This document shows, one piece after another, positions 25,525 to 34,656 of a stretch of DNA of 64,000 bases. The translations under genes and the position numbers were made by a program. A model generated the notes under the pieces. It was given only the letters and a program-made list of their open reading frames with translations. It had not been told where the DNA came from and made no database searches. The DNA comes from UBA7985 sp965661545 (GTDB lineage Bacteria > Pseudomonadota > Alphaproteobacteria > UBA7985). The stretch covers positions 62,001 to 126,000 of the forward strand of contig CBFIEF010000002.1 in NCBI GenBank assembly GCA_965661545.1. Reading direction: 5' to 3'. Position 1 is the stretch's first letter. Each line of letters opens with the position of its first letter.

Positions 25525-26490
25525 TTAAGCCGCCTTGTCCAGAACCAGATCTTCGCCAAAGGCGCGCTGGAAGTATTCAGCGATCACTGGGCGCTCCAGC
25601 TCATCACACTTGTTCAGGAAGGAAAGCTGGAAACCCAAGCCGACGTTGCCCGCCAAGTAGCCCGCGTTCTCCGCCCACGTCAGCACCGTCCGCGGCGACA
25701 TGACGGTGGAGATATCACCGGCCATAAAGCCCTTACGGGTCAAATCAGCCAGCGCGACCATAGACTCAACGGTCTTTCGGCCCGCTTCCGTCTGGTAACC
25801 CGGCAACTTGGCGAGAACGATCTCTGTCTCAACCGCGCGCGGTAAATAGTTCAGCGTGCAAACAACCGACCAGCGGTCCATCTGGCCTTGGTTGATCTGC
25901 TGCGTACCGTGATACAGGCCCGTTGTGTCACCCAAGCCGACCGTGTTCGCAGTGGCAAACAGGCGGAAGTGAGGATTCGGGCGGATGACTTTGTTTTGGT
26001 CCAGCAGCGTGAGCTTACCGTCGACTTCCAGAACACGCTGGATCACGAACATCACGTCCGGGCGACCGGCGTCGTATTCGTCAAACACCAGCGCCATCGG
26101 GCGCTGCAACGACCATGGCAGCAGGCCTTCACGAAACTCTGTGATCTGCTTGCCGTCCTTGAGCACAATGGCATCTTTGCCGACCAAATCGATTCGGGAC
26201 ACGTGACTGTCGAGGTTCACCCGCACCAAAGGCCAGTTCAGCCGAGAGGCCACCTGCTCAATGTGCGTCGATTTACCCGTACCGTGGTAGCCCTGCACCA
26301 TCACGCGGCGGTTGTGCTTAAAGCCCATCAGAATGGCGAGCGTTGTATCGCGATCGAAGATGTAGTTTTCATCGTGATCGGGCACGTATTCGTTCGCCTC
26401 GGAAAAGGCGGGCACATCCAAATCAGCATCAATGCCAAAAGCGTCGCGGACGTTTACGGTGATGTCTGGTGCCGTGAGCTCTGTCGTCAT
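25525..26490 (-). CDS. cobS: Aerobic cobaltochelatase subunit CobS (AAA+ ATPase)
   Basis: This 321-residue AAA+ ATPase forms rings with CobT and powers cobalt insertion in the aerobic B12 pathway. Walker A is VQGYHGTGKST (residues ~86-96), Walker B is ALVFDEYDAG and sensor 1 is LFATANT. The N-terminal stretch (IDADLDVPAFSEANEYVPD) is typical of CobS. It lies between the J-domain gene upstream (~90 bases) and cobT downstream (4 bases), a common alphaproteobacterial order. Confidence 0.95.
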   Translation of the reverse strand: MTTELTAPDITVNVRDAFGIDADLDVPAFSEANEYVPDHDENYIFDRDTTLAILMGFKHNRRVMVQGYHGTGKSTHIEQVASRLNWPLVRVNLDSHVSRIDLVGKDAIVLKDGKQITEFREGLLPWSLQRPMALVFDEYDAGRPDVMFVIQRVLEVDGKLTLLDQNKVIRPNPHFRLFATANTVGLGDTTGLYHGTQQINQGQMDRWSVVCTLNYLPRAVETEIVLAKLPGYQTEAGRKTVESMVALADLTRKGFMAGDISTVMSPRTVLTWAENAGYLAGNVGLGFQLSFLNKCDELERPVIAEYFQRAFGEDLVLDKAA

Positions 26491-26581
26491 AGTGGCTTAC
26501 CTTCAAGTCAAATTTCCGGCGCATTACACTCAAGCGTGAAAGCGCCTGCAAGGGGGCTTCGTGCAAGGCTGCGAGCCGGGT

Positions 26582-27229
26582 TTATTCAGTATTCTCAATA
26601 ATGTCGCGAACAAGGGAATAGGCGGCGTTCACAGCTTTCATCTTCTCCTCCGCGGTTGGATCGTCTTGGTTCAAATCAGGATGTAGCTTGCGAACCAAAT
26701 CTTTGTAGTGCGATTTCAACTCTTCTGCGCTGACAGGCGGCTGAATTTCGAGTGTTTCGAAAGCCTGACGATATTCTGGCGGCAGTGAGCGCAACAGGCG
26801 TCGGGTATCGCGCGCCCGAATTTCTGCTTCATCGCGCTCTTCTTCCTCGAAAAAGCCAAAGCTGTCTTTGAAGGCACTGCCCGAAAAAGCATTGGCCCGC
26901 TTTTCGGCACGGTCACGGCCTTGCTCGCCAAACCGCCACGTCGGACGATCCCACGTCATCGCGGCAAGGCGGTCACGTTCTACCGCTCCGGGGGTCATGC
27001 CCTCGAAGTAGTTCCACGCCTTATTATATTCGCGCACGTGCTCCAAACAGAAGTGGTACCGTTCATTGGCCCGGCGCCGGGATTTGGGCGCTGGAAATTG
27101 CCCTTCTTCCTTGCAGCCGGGAGCCTCGCACGTCCGCACACGCTTCTTGGCGCGCGCCTTTTCCCGCTCTTCAGCGCGACTGGTGCGTTTGAAAGGTTCG
27201 TTGAGTGCGTCTTCTGCGCTTCGATCCAT
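26582..27229 (-). CDS. C-terminal J-domain protein (DnaJ-like)
   Basis: This 215-residue protein has a basic N-terminus with cysteine pairs (CEAPGCKEEG and CLEH further on) that may bind a metal. A central helical region follows. The J domain is at the C-terminal end (residues ~155-212), with the essential HPD tripeptide in VRKLHPDLNQDDP. Proteins of this build lie next to cobS in many alphaproteobacteria and would recruit DnaK, perhaps to the chelatase; that link is inference. It is divergent from bolA, with 53 bases between starts. Confidence 0.88.
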   Translation of the reverse strand: MDRSAEDALNEPFKRTSRAEEREKARAKKRVRTCEAPGCKEEGQFPAPKSRRRANERYHFCLEHVREYNKAWNYFEGMTPGAVERDRLAAMTWDRPTWRFGEQGRDRAEKRANAFSGSAFKDSFGFFEEEERDEAEIRARDTRRLLRSLPPEYRQAFETLEIQPPVSAEELKSHYKDLVRKLHPDLNQDDPTAEEKMKAVNAAYSLVRDIIENTE

Positions 27230-27282
27230 TGATTTACCGGGTTATAGGTGAGTGAATCACAAGACTTTGGAGAATAGGCGAA

Positions 27283-27537
27283 ATGAACGTGCAGGAACAG
27301 ATCGAAGCCAAGCTAATCGCGGCACTGTCCCCTGACATTTTGGAGGTGGAAAATGAATCTCACCTTCATGCTGGTCACGCAGGTAGTCCGAATTCAGGCG
27401 AATCCCACTTTAAAATCACACTAGCGGCCAAAAGCTTGGCTGCCTTAACGCGTCTAGAGCGCTACCGTAAGGTGCACGCAATTTTGGCTGACGAACTGGC
27501 CGGCCCCGTTCATGCCCTGTCGATTTCGTTCAAATAG
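27283..27537 (+). CDS. BolA family protein
   Basis: This 84-residue BolA protein has N-terminal IEAKLIAALSPDILEVENESHLHAGH, which carries the His residues that with a monothiol glutaredoxin can hold a 2Fe-2S cluster. The signature SHFKITLAAKSLAALTRLERYRKVHAIL and the C-terminal GPVHALSI complete the fold. Its place beside the J-domain/cobS/cobT operon is conserved in related bacteria. An AT-rich gap follows. Confidence 0.93.
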   Translation: MNVQEQIEAKLIAALSPDILEVENESHLHAGHAGSPNSGESHFKITLAAKSLAALTRLERYRKVHAILADELAGPVHALSISFK

Positions 27538-27642
27538 GTTGAACTTCTGGGCCAACTTACACAAAAAAGTGCATAAAGGGATACTTTCGGTTGTATTTTG
27601 GTGATTTTTTCACTTGCATGGTTATGTAATTCATAGTTACTA

Positions 27643-27655
27643 CTCGTTATACGAG
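27643..27655 (+). promoter_or_regulatory. Small palindrome in the AT-rich promoter region of the RHH gene
   Basis: CTCGT (27643-27647) and ACGAG (27651-27655) flank TAT, 36 bases before ATG 27692. The surrounding 27540-27690 is markedly AT-rich. Ribbon-helix-helix proteins often autoregulate through short palindromes, so this is a candidate operator; that is inference. Confidence 0.35.
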
Positions 27656-27691
27656 ATTTAATTTTCGTGTTTCACTTTATTGGAGGCATCC

Positions 27692-27937
27692 ATGCTGCAA
27701 CAAATTTCACGCACCGAAGCGCCAAAGTCGATTCACCCGATCCGCAATGTACGGGTAGAAGGGCGCCGGACATCCGTACGGTTAGAACCAGAGTTTTGGG
27801 CAGGGCTCAACGAGCTGCTCGAGGAAGAAAAAGTCTCCCTCGACCAGTTCTGTGACTACGTCCAGCGCCGCAAAGGGCAGGCTTCGTTCTCGTCCACCAT
27901 GCGCGCGCAGATTCTGGAATATTTCCGCCGTCGCTAA
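27692..27937 (+). CDS. Ribbon-helix-helix domain protein
   Basis: This 81-residue protein has the RHH pattern RRTSVRLEPEFWAGLNELLEEEKVSLDQFCDYV, followed by SFSSTMRAQILEYFRRR. It belongs to the group of small alphaproteobacterial RHH proteins that start with RTSVRLE. These are presumed DNA-binding dimers; the target is unknown. I chose ATG 27692 because a GGAGG ribosome site lies at 27681-27685; a TTG at 27680 would overlap that site. It converges on the DUF2889 gene with 14 bases between stops. Confidence 0.8.
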   Translation: MLQQISRTEAPKSIHPIRNVRVEGRRTSVRLEPEFWAGLNELLEEEKVSLDQFCDYVQRRKGQASFSSTMRAQILEYFRRR

Positions 27938-27951
27938 AGGGTTCCGTGCCC

Positions 27952-28620
27952 CTAGCGGGTGCGCTGTTCCAGTTTTGCCGAGGCAGCTTCCTCGGCATCT
28001 GGATCAAAAAAGTCGGGCCAGTTTCTCTCCACGACTTCTGACCAAGGCGCATGCGCGTGGCAGGAGCCTAGCAGGCCCGGACGTTTTTTCGGTTTTTCAC
28101 TCTGACTTGCGCCAGCGGACTCGTCCGCCTGGCGCTTTTTTTCTTCTTCTTCTTCACGTCGACGAATGATCGGCCACATGGACTGATAGGCAACCGTGCC
28201 CATGGCCCGGAGCATCTCGGTGATGTGAGTACAGCCGAATGGCGTGCCGATGGCCTCTGCCGCGCGCTTGTTAAAACCCGCGCCAATGGTCAGACCCTCA
28301 AGTCGCGCATAAGCATCCGTCGCGCCGGGACACATGCGGTAGGGCGAGTAAAGCGTCGCCGCCACAGACTTATGAATCTTGAAAGTATGATCGATGGTCA
28401 GACGCAGGTGCATTTCATGCAGTGGCTCGCCCGCAGGGACGTAACCGCGGTCATGATTGTCGAAGGAATGGGGCTTCAGATCGACGATCTTGCCTTCGAC
28501 ATCGAGCATCCCGTCTTCACGTTCATAGCCTCGAATATCGTAGCGTCGTTCGTGCAAAAGCTTGCGCCGATCGGCGGTTGGTAAGCCCTGCTGTGGATGT
28601 TGGGTACTGCGACCGTTCAT
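27952..28620 (-). CDS. DUF2889 domain protein
   Basis: This 222-residue protein matches DUF2889: an opening HERRYDIRGYEREDGMLDVEGKIVD, then MHLRLTIDHTFKIH, then MCPGATDAY and a conserved GCTHITEMLRAMGTVAYQSMWP. The last ~70 residues are low-complexity and charged, including a Glu/Lys run. The function of the family is unknown. Its start overlaps the end of the CNNM/CorC gene by 4 bases, so the pair is translationally coupled at the end of the aroK-aroB operon. Confidence 0.82.
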   Translation of the reverse strand: MNGRSTQHPQQGLPTADRRKLLHERRYDIRGYEREDGMLDVEGKIVDLKPHSFDNHDRGYVPAGEPLHEMHLRLTIDHTFKIHKSVAATLYSPYRMCPGATDAYARLEGLTIGAGFNKRAAEAIGTPFGCTHITEMLRAMGTVAYQSMWPIIRRREEEEEKKRQADESAGASQSEKPKKRPGLLGSCHAHAPWSEVVERNWPDFFDPDAEEAASAKLEQRTR

Positions 28621-29921
28621 GGTGTGGTTTGCTCGCTGGTTTTGCGCTGATTTCTTCTTCTTTGAGCCAAGACCGATTCTGGGGTCACGCGCAAGCGGGT
28701 GATTCGCAGACGGTCCCTGCCCAAAATCTCGAACTGAAAGCCCTGAAAGCTTAGAACCTGACCCACTTCTGGGATTTGGCGACTCTCGTAGAGCACAAAC
28801 CCGGCCAGCGTTGAGGCGCGGTCGTCCGGCAAGCGCCAGCTGAGGTTTCGGTTGAGGTCGCGCAGGGAAATCTCGCCATCAATGATGAAAGACCCCCCAG
28901 CTTCTCGCTGAATACCGCGCCGGACTTCGTCCTCTTCGTCGTCGATGTCGCCAACGATTTCTTCAAGGATGTCTTCAAGCGTCACAACGCCTTCCAAACC
29001 GCCATATTCATCGACGACCAGCGCGAAGTGCTCACGACGGGAACGGAAGTGTTGCAGCTGTTCCAGCAGCGAAGCGGTGCCGGGCACAAACCACGGGGTC
29101 GCCACGATCTTGCTGATGTCGAGCTTGTCCGGGTCACCATCGGCTTTTCGGAGCGCGCGAAACAGGTTCTTGGCGTGCAGCACGCCGACGATGTTATCGG
29201 GCTGCTCTCGCCAAACCGGGAGCCGGGTGAAGGTCGAGTTGAGCACTGCGTCGATCAAATCCGCGTTCGGCTGACCCAAATCGAGGGACTCAATCTGGGA
29301 GCGATGGGTCATGATTTCATCAACAGCCACGTCTTCGAGATCCAGAATCGAGCCAAGCATCTGGCTTTCCGCTTCGTCTTCGGCATCCCCACTGGTCGCG
29401 TGCAAAGCGATGGCACCGCGCAGAGCCTCTTCGCCCTCATCATCATCGGTTTTCGGTGTCGGCAGCATCAGCGAAATCACGCGCTGCAGCGCAAATGTTG
29501 CCGGGGCAAACAAACCAGTGAGCAAGGCCAGCGGTCGAGACACGCGCAGCGCCACGCTGTCGGGTTCGCGCAGGGCAAAGGTCTTGGGCAGGACTTCGGC
29601 GAAGACCACGACCAACACCGTCATCACCACCGTCGCGATCACCACGCCAAAGCCCCCAAACAGGGTGCTGAACAGCATGGTGGCTAAGGCTGAAGCGAGG
29701 ATGTTCACCAGATTGTTGCCAATCAGGATGGCCGAGACCACTCGATCCTTAATCGCGATCAAGCGTTCAGACCGTGCCGCTCGACGGTCTCCGCCCTTGG
29801 CCAACAGGTGCATGCGCGCAGCATTGGCGCCTGTCAGGGCTGTTTCAGAACCGCTGAAAAAGGCAGAAGCTGCCAGCAACAGCACAATGACAACGGAAAT
29901 AGCGACCACAGTGGTCAACAC
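28617..29921 (-). CDS. HlyC/CorC (CNNM) family transporter with CBS domains
   Basis: This 434-residue protein has an N-terminal CNNM/DUF21 membrane domain (four hydrophobic helices, residues ~1-160), a CBS-pair region (~195-330; MTHRSQIESL and VVDEYGGLEGVVTLEDILEEIVGDI) and a CorC/HlyC transporter-associated domain at the end. The family is linked to Mg2+/Co2+ efflux or homeostasis. It lies between aroB (4 bases upstream) and the DUF2889 gene. A second CorC-like protein without the membrane domain is at 45204-46190. Confidence 0.9.
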   Translation of the reverse strand: MLTTVVAISVVIVLLLAASAFFSGSETALTGANAARMHLLAKGGDRRAARSERLIAIKDRVVSAILIGNNLVNILASALATMLFSTLFGGFGVVIATVVMTVLVVVFAEVLPKTFALREPDSVALRVSRPLALLTGLFAPATFALQRVISLMLPTPKTDDDEGEEALRGAIALHATSGDAEDEAESQMLGSILDLEDVAVDEIMTHRSQIESLDLGQPNADLIDAVLNSTFTRLPVWREQPDNIVGVLHAKNLFRALRKADGDPDKLDISKIVATPWFVPGTASLLEQLQHFRSRREHFALVVDEYGGLEGVVTLEDILEEIVGDIDDEEDEVRRGIQREAGGSFIIDGEISLRDLNRNLSWRLPDDRASTLAGFVLYESRQIPEVGQVLSFQGFQFEILGRDRLRITRLRVTPESVLAQRRRNQRKTSEQTTP

Positions 29922-29925
29922 GGGA

Positions 29926-31035
29926 TTAGGTCTCCAACCAGTCGTTAAGAACTTTATCGACGGCCGCTTTGGGCACGTCTCTGTTTAGATGGGTATCACC
30001 GATGGATGTTGGAACGATAAAGGTCGGAACACCATCCTGAACCTTCTTATCTTTCATCATTGGCGTCCAAAGGGCGTCGAGCGTCAGTGTTTCGGGCGCC
30101 AAATCCGCGCGGTTAACCGGCAGACCAGCGGCCACAAGGTGCGCTTTGACCCGCTGTTCGTCCTGTCCGCCGGAAAGCCCCAATTCGCGACCCAGCGCAT
30201 AGGCCAAGCCGATTCCAACCGCAACGCCTTCGCCATGCAGCAAGCGGCCATCGTAGCCGTAAATCGCCTCAAGAGCGTGACCAAAGGTATGGCCCAGGTT
30301 CAGCAAACCGCGAACACCGGACTCGCGCTCGTCTTGCGCCACCACGTCCGCCTTAATCGCGCATGATCGGGTAATGGCTTCGATCAGTGCGCCCTGATCG
30401 CCCGTTTTCACCGCCGGACCTTCGCTTTCCAACCACTGGAAAAACGCACCGTCCCACAAGCATCCGTACTTCGCCACTTCTGCATAGCCCGCGCGCCATT
30501 CGCGCTCAGGCAAGGTGTCGAGCAGGGCCGTGTCGATATAGACGGCTTTGGGCTGGTGGAAGGCACCGACCAAATTCTTGCCGTTGCGTGAGTTGATGCC
30601 GGTCTTGCCGCCAACCGAAGAATCCACCTGTGCCAACAGCGTTGTTGGCACCTGAATAAAGTCGATCCCGCGCAGCAGTGAAGCTGCGACATAGCCCGCC
30701 AGATCCCCGACGACTCCGCCGCCAAAGGCAAGCAGTACATCCCGGCGCTCGATGCCATGCGCCAGCATTTGCTCGCACACGTCCGCGAAAACAGCGAAAG
30801 ACTTGGTTTCCTCACCGCCCGGGACCGTAACAAGCCGCAGATCGATTCCAGCCTGCGCCAACTGCGCGCTCAGGGATGGACCATGGGCCTGCCAAACGGT
30901 TTCATCGGCAATGATCGACAGCCGGCGCGGCTTGAGCCGATCGGCCCACTGCGCTGCCAAGCCATCCAGCACGCCTGCGCCGATGTAAATAGGGTAAGTT
31001 CGCTCACCAAGGCCAACTTCAATTGTCTGGGTCAT
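29926..31035 (-). CDS. aroB: 3-dehydroquinate synthase
   Basis: This 369-residue NAD+- and metal-dependent enzyme is step two of the shikimate pathway (DAHP to 3-dehydroquinate). Marks are PGGEETKS, LAFGGGVVGDLAGYVAA (NAD binding), DSSVGGKTGIN, NLVGAFHQP and the zinc-binding histidines in LNLGHTFGHALE and LLHGEGVAVG. It lies 15 bases downstream of aroK, the classical aroK-aroB order. Confidence 0.96.
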   Translation of the reverse strand: MTQTIEVGLGERTYPIYIGAGVLDGLAAQWADRLKPRRLSIIADETVWQAHGPSLSAQLAQAGIDLRLVTVPGGEETKSFAVFADVCEQMLAHGIERRDVLLAFGGGVVGDLAGYVAASLLRGIDFIQVPTTLLAQVDSSVGGKTGINSRNGKNLVGAFHQPKAVYIDTALLDTLPEREWRAGYAEVAKYGCLWDGAFFQWLESEGPAVKTGDQGALIEAITRSCAIKADVVAQDERESGVRGLLNLGHTFGHALEAIYGYDGRLLHGEGVAVGIGLAYALGRELGLSGGQDEQRVKAHLVAAGLPVNRADLAPETLTLDALWTPMMKDKKVQDGVPTFIVPTSIGDTHLNRDVPKAAVDKVLNDWLET

Positions 31036-31050
31036 ACATGATCCTGTGCT

Positions 31051-31617
31051 TTAGGGCTTAAAGTGCCCCTTGAGCGCATCCAGCGCCGCTCGCACTGTTT
31101 TATCGATAGATTCAGGCCCTGAGAACACGCTCAAGGTCGCCTTCTCGTATGCTGGTCTGCGCTTCTCCATCAATTCGCGCAGGACAACGCGATGATCTTT
31201 GCCAGCTAAAATGGGTCGATTACCGCGTTTTTGGGTGCGGGCAACCAGAACCGACAACTTAGCCTGCAGCCAGACCGAAACCGCCCCTTCCTGAATCACA
31301 GCCCGCGTGTCATCTTGAACGAACGCGCCGCCCCCCGCGGCGATAATTTTTGGGGTGCCGTCCAGCAAGCGCTCAAAAACGCGGCGCTCCAGAGACCGAA
31401 ACTCGGCTTCGCCATAATTCTCAAAGATTTCGGCGATAGACATGCCAGCGGCACTTTCGATTTCGGTATCGGAGTCAAAAAAGCCCAAGTTCAGCAAAGG
31501 CGCGATGACTTTGCCGACGCTAGACTTGCCGCAGCCCATCAACCCGACCAAAACGATTGGGCGGTCGATGAGGCTATGGAGCGACTTTGCGAGGCTTTTA
31601 TTCCGTGCTTGGGTCAT
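31051..31617 (-). CDS. aroK: Shikimate kinase
   Basis: This 188-residue P-loop kinase phosphorylates shikimate. Walker A is GLMGCGKSSVGK (residues ~27-38), the substrate Asp is in FFDSDTEIE, FRSLERRVFE binds shikimate, and AAGGGAF follows. An N-terminal extension of ~20 residues (MTQARNKSLAKSLHSLIDRP) precedes the core. It is the first gene of the minus-strand run aroK-aroB-CNNM-DUF2889 and is divergent from the small membrane protein gene at 31679. Confidence 0.95.
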   Translation of the reverse strand: MTQARNKSLAKSLHSLIDRPIVLVGLMGCGKSSVGKVIAPLLNLGFFDSDTEIESAAGMSIAEIFENYGEAEFRSLERRVFERLLDGTPKIIAAGGGAFVQDDTRAVIQEGAVSVWLQAKLSVLVARTQKRGNRPILAGKDHRVVLRELMEKRRPAYEKATLSVFSGPESIDKTVRAALDALKGHFKP

Positions 31618-31678
31618 GACTTGGCATTTAGACCCCTTTATTGACGCTGTAAACGAAGACAGGGCTTAACAACGACAG

Positions 31679-31867
31679 ATGACCTACCGTCGGAACGATC
31701 CAAACCCCTTTTTACTGTTTCTGGTGATCCTGTGTGTGATCGGTGTGTTCTTCCTCATCCTGCTTTACACGTGGGAACCGCCGCGCCCGGCACAGACGAT
31801 CCGCCAAGAAATCGCGCGCGAGGTCATTCTGGGCCAAGATTTACCCCTTCCTAATGATCAGCGCTGA
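31679..31867 (+). CDS. Small single-span membrane protein (62 aa)
   Basis: This 62-residue protein has a basic, Pro/Asn-rich start (MTYRRNDPNPF), one strongly hydrophobic helix (residues ~11-31, FLLFLVILCVIGVFFLILLY), then a polar tail. I do not recognise the family. It sits in the 250-base gap between aroK and xerD, ends 3 bases before the xerD ATG, and has no strong ribosome site. It probably shares a promoter with xerD. Confidence 0.65.
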   Translation: MTYRRNDPNPFLLFLVILCVIGVFFLILLYTWEPPRPAQTIRQEIAREVILGQDLPLPNDQR

Positions 31868-31870
31868 CCC

Positions 31871-32842
31871 ATGGCACTGAACGACGGCCCCTTTCTGGAT
31901 TTGTTTTTCGAGATGTTGCGCAGCGAGCGTGGGGCCGCTGCCAACACGCTGGATGCCTATCGCCGGGACTTAACGGAGTTTCAGCGCAGCGTTGAGCATC
32001 ACAGGCCTGACCTGGGCAGCAACATCGCACTGGCTGATGACGTCGATATTCGGGCTTTTCTGGCTGGCTTGATGGACAGTGGGCAATCCGCCCGCAGCGC
32101 TGCTCGCAAGCTTTCAGCGCTGAAGCAATATTTCCTGTTTCTGCAACAGGACGGCCTGCGCAAGGACAATCCCGCCCGGCATATTGATGGTCCAAAAACC
32201 GGTAAACCGCTGCCCAAACTGGTGAGCGAAGACCAGGTAGGAAAGCTGCTGACTCAGGCTCAGCAAGATGCCGAATCGGAAACTCCCACAACATTACGCA
32301 CCCTTGCACTGATCGAAATGCTCTACGCCACCGGAATGCGCGCCAGCGAATTGGTGAGCCTGCCCGTCGCCGTGGCTGCCCGCGATGCGCGGTTTCTGGT
32401 CGTGCGTGGCAAAGGCAACAAGGAGCGTATGATCCCGGTCGGCGAGCCTGCCCAGCGCGCCATGGTCCGCTATCTCGAAGCAGGGCGCATTGGATTTCTG
32501 CCTCTGGGCAAGGAAAGCGTGTTTCTCTTTCCCGAATCCACGAAAACAGGGCACTTATCCCGCCAAAAGCTCGGAACGACCCTAAAAGTTTTAGCGGGCA
32601 AGGCGGGTGTTGACCCGGCAATCCTGTCGCCGCACGTCCTAAGACACGCCTTCGCGAGCCACTTGCTCGCCCACGGTGCCGACTTGCGCGCCGTGCAATC
32701 GCTGCTGGGACACGCCGATATTTCCACCACGCAAATCTATACCCATATCCTAGACGAACGTCTGAAGGCCATTGTGGGCGCAGCTCATCCCTTGAATCTG
32801 GGTTTGTTAAGCGGCAGCAATGGGCTAGCACAGACGACCTAA
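31871..32842 (+). CDS. xerD: Tyrosine recombinase XerD
   Basis: This 323-residue site-specific recombinase acts with XerC at dif to resolve chromosome dimers. The N-terminal SAM-like core-binding domain covers residues ~5-100. The catalytic domain has the first Arg in ATGMRASELVSL, HVLRHAFASHLL (His-x-x-Arg), LLGHADISTTQIYTH with the nucleophilic Tyr, and the strand KGNKERMIPV. XerD rather than XerC is inferred from its shikimate-gene/accA neighbourhood and N-terminal sequence. No phage or integron genes are next to it. Confidence 0.9.
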   Translation: MALNDGPFLDLFFEMLRSERGAAANTLDAYRRDLTEFQRSVEHHRPDLGSNIALADDVDIRAFLAGLMDSGQSARSAARKLSALKQYFLFLQQDGLRKDNPARHIDGPKTGKPLPKLVSEDQVGKLLTQAQQDAESETPTTLRTLALIEMLYATGMRASELVSLPVAVAARDARFLVVRGKGNKERMIPVGEPAQRAMVRYLEAGRIGFLPLGKESVFLFPESTKTGHLSRQKLGTTLKVLAGKAGVDPAILSPHVLRHAFASHLLAHGADLRAVQSLLGHADISTTQIYTHILDERLKAIVGAAHPLNLGLLSGSNGLAQTT

Positions 32843-32871
32843 CCAGTAACGAAAGACGGGAGACGTCTCGC

Positions 32872-33837
32872 ATGTCCGCTGCGGTGGCCCTGGAGTTTGA
32901 AAAGCCAGTCAAGAACCTGGAAGCGAAAATCGCTGAACTCAGCAGGCTCGTCGGTGAAGAAACCGACGGCGCGATGAGCGATGAGCTGGAAAAACTGCGG
33001 GAGCAGGCGGCAAAGCGCCTGACCCAAGTCTACAGCAATCTGGATGCGTGGCAGAAATGCCAAGTGGCGCGCCACCCCGATCGGCCCCAGTTCTTGGCAT
33101 TGGCCGAAATGCTTCTGTCCGATTACCAGCCGCTGGCTGGTGATCGCAACTTTGGCGACGATCAGGCCATTCTTGGTGGATTGGCGCGGTTCCGAGGTCG
33201 GCCCGTCGTGGTGATGGGCCACGAAAAAGGCCACGACATGAATTCCCGCGTGAAGCACAACTTCGGCATGGGTCGGCCTGAAGGCTACCGCAAGGCGATT
33301 CGCTTGATGGAGCTGGCGGACCAGTTCGGCTTGCCGGTTCTCTCCTTTGTTGACACGCCCGGCGCCTATCCGGGGAAGGGCGCGGAAGAACGCGGGCAGG
33401 CGGAAGCGATTGCGCGCTCGATCCAAGCCGGTCTGCGGCTCAAAGTTCCTTCGATCTCCGTCATCACCGGCGAAGGTGGCTCAGGCGGCGCTGTTGCGCT
33501 GGCGGCGTCTAACCGGGTGCTGATGTTCGAACACGCCGTCTACTCCGTGATTTCGCCAGAGGGTTGCGCGTCGATCCTGTGGCGTGACGGCAAATTCGCC
33601 AAAGAAGCAGCGGGTGCGCTGAACTTGACCGCCCAAGACCTGCTCCGGCTCAAAATCATCGATGGTATCGTTGATGAACCCGTCGGCGGCGCACACCGTC
33701 AGCCGATTGAGGCCGCGATGGCACTGGGCGACGCGCTGGAAAAGCAACTCGCCCTGCTATCCTCCATGGATGGCGGCGCACTCAAGCGAGCGCGGGAGCA
33801 GCGCTTTTTGGCGATTGGCCGCGAAGGTCTGGCTTAA
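32872..33837 (+). CDS. accA: Acetyl-CoA carboxylase carboxyltransferase subunit alpha
   Basis: This 321-residue alpha half of the carboxyltransferase (with AccD) moves CO2 from biotin to acetyl-CoA, giving malonyl-CoA. Marks are FEKPVKNLEAKIAEL at the N-terminus, VMGHEKG, NFGMGRPEGYRKA, PGAYPGKGAEERGQAEAIA, GEGGSGGAVALA and the segment SPEGCASILWRD. It sits between xerD (29 bases) and yggS (3 bases). Confidence 0.96.
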   Translation: MSAAVALEFEKPVKNLEAKIAELSRLVGEETDGAMSDELEKLREQAAKRLTQVYSNLDAWQKCQVARHPDRPQFLALAEMLLSDYQPLAGDRNFGDDQAILGGLARFRGRPVVVMGHEKGHDMNSRVKHNFGMGRPEGYRKAIRLMELADQFGLPVLSFVDTPGAYPGKGAEERGQAEAIARSIQAGLRLKVPSISVITGEGGSGGAVALAASNRVLMFEHAVYSVISPEGCASILWRDGKFAKEAAGALNLTAQDLLRLKIIDGIVDEPVGGAHRQPIEAAMALGDALEKQLALLSSMDGGALKRAREQRFLAIGREGLA

Positions 33838-33840
33838 GCC

Positions 33841-34515
33841 ATGTCGTTGATTGCCGAAAACCTCAGCGCCGTTCACGAACAAATCGACCGCTACGCCGAA
33901 CGGGCTGGACGATCCAGCGACGCGGTAAACTTGATTGCGGTGGCAAAAACGAAGCCCCAAGAGGCCGTGGTTGAAGCCTTGCAAGCCGGTCAGATGATCT
34001 TCGGAGAAAACCGGGTGCAGGAGAGTCAGGGGAAGTATCCGGACTTGCGCGCCGATTGGCCGAATATGGAACTGCACCTGATTGGCCCACTGCAGACCAA
34101 CAAAACCAAAGACGCCCTCGAACTGTTTGACGTGATCCACACCGTTGATCGCCCGAAACTCGTGCGCTCCATTGCCAAGGAGTCACAAGCGCTGGGCCGC
34201 TGTCCAAAGTTGCTGGTTCAGGTGAATACGGGCGAAGAAGAACAGAAGGCTGGCGTGCTGCCCGGTGAGGTCGAAGCCTTGATCCAATTCATACGCGAAG
34301 AGAATTTGCCGGTGGCGGGCCTCATGTGCATTCCACCGGTCGAAGATGCGGCGTCAGGGCATTTTGCCTTCCTCAAGCGGATGGCCGATGAACTTGATTT
34401 GCCGTGGGTATCGATGGGAATGTCAGGCGATTACCAGACAGCGGTCGAACTTGGGGCCACTCACATCCGGGTCGGCAGTGCGATTTTTGGCGCCAGACCA
34501 CCGCTAAAGCCCTGA
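33841..34515 (+). CDS. YggS family PLP-binding protein (PLP homeostasis)
   Basis: This 224-residue single-domain alanine-racemase-fold protein binds pyridoxal phosphate at the Lys in IAVAKTKP. FGENRVQE, LHLIGPLQTNK, VNTGEEEQKAG and SMGMSGDYQTAVELGATHIRVGSAIFG are family landmarks. YggS/PROSC proteins buffer free PLP rather than racemise. It is coupled to accA (3-base gap). No terminator is visible after it. Confidence 0.92.
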   Translation: MSLIAENLSAVHEQIDRYAERAGRSSDAVNLIAVAKTKPQEAVVEALQAGQMIFGENRVQESQGKYPDLRADWPNMELHLIGPLQTNKTKDALELFDVIHTVDRPKLVRSIAKESQALGRCPKLLVQVNTGEEEQKAGVLPGEVEALIQFIREENLPVAGLMCIPPVEDAASGHFAFLKRMADELDLPWVSMGMSGDYQTAVELGATHIRVGSAIFGARPPLKP

Positions 34516-34585
34516 AATTGAAGACTTTCGTCCTCACGTCAATTTGACAAATCTCACAAAGCCTCCACAAGAGCTTGTGACCTGA

Positions 34586-34603
34586 TGACACGCGTTCGTG
34601 TCA
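34586..34603 (+). promoter_or_regulatory. Inverted repeat upstream of the OmpR-type regulator
   Basis: TGACACG (34586-34592) and CGTGTCA (34597-34603) are perfect arms around CGTT, about 54 bases before ATG 34657. A TTGACA hexamer lies at 34544-34549, without a good -10. The repeat could be an operator, for example for autoregulation by the response regulator. This is inference. Confidence 0.45.
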
Positions 34604-34656
34604 GGCTAACATAAGGGTAAGACGCAGAGAGCCTCTTGCCCGAAAGGATTTTGTCC

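Noticed and set aside
31871..32842. Tyrosine recombinase as a sign of an integrated element
   Set aside because: Sequence and neighbours (aroKB, accA) fit the housekeeping XerD. There are no phage, integron or attachment-site features around it.
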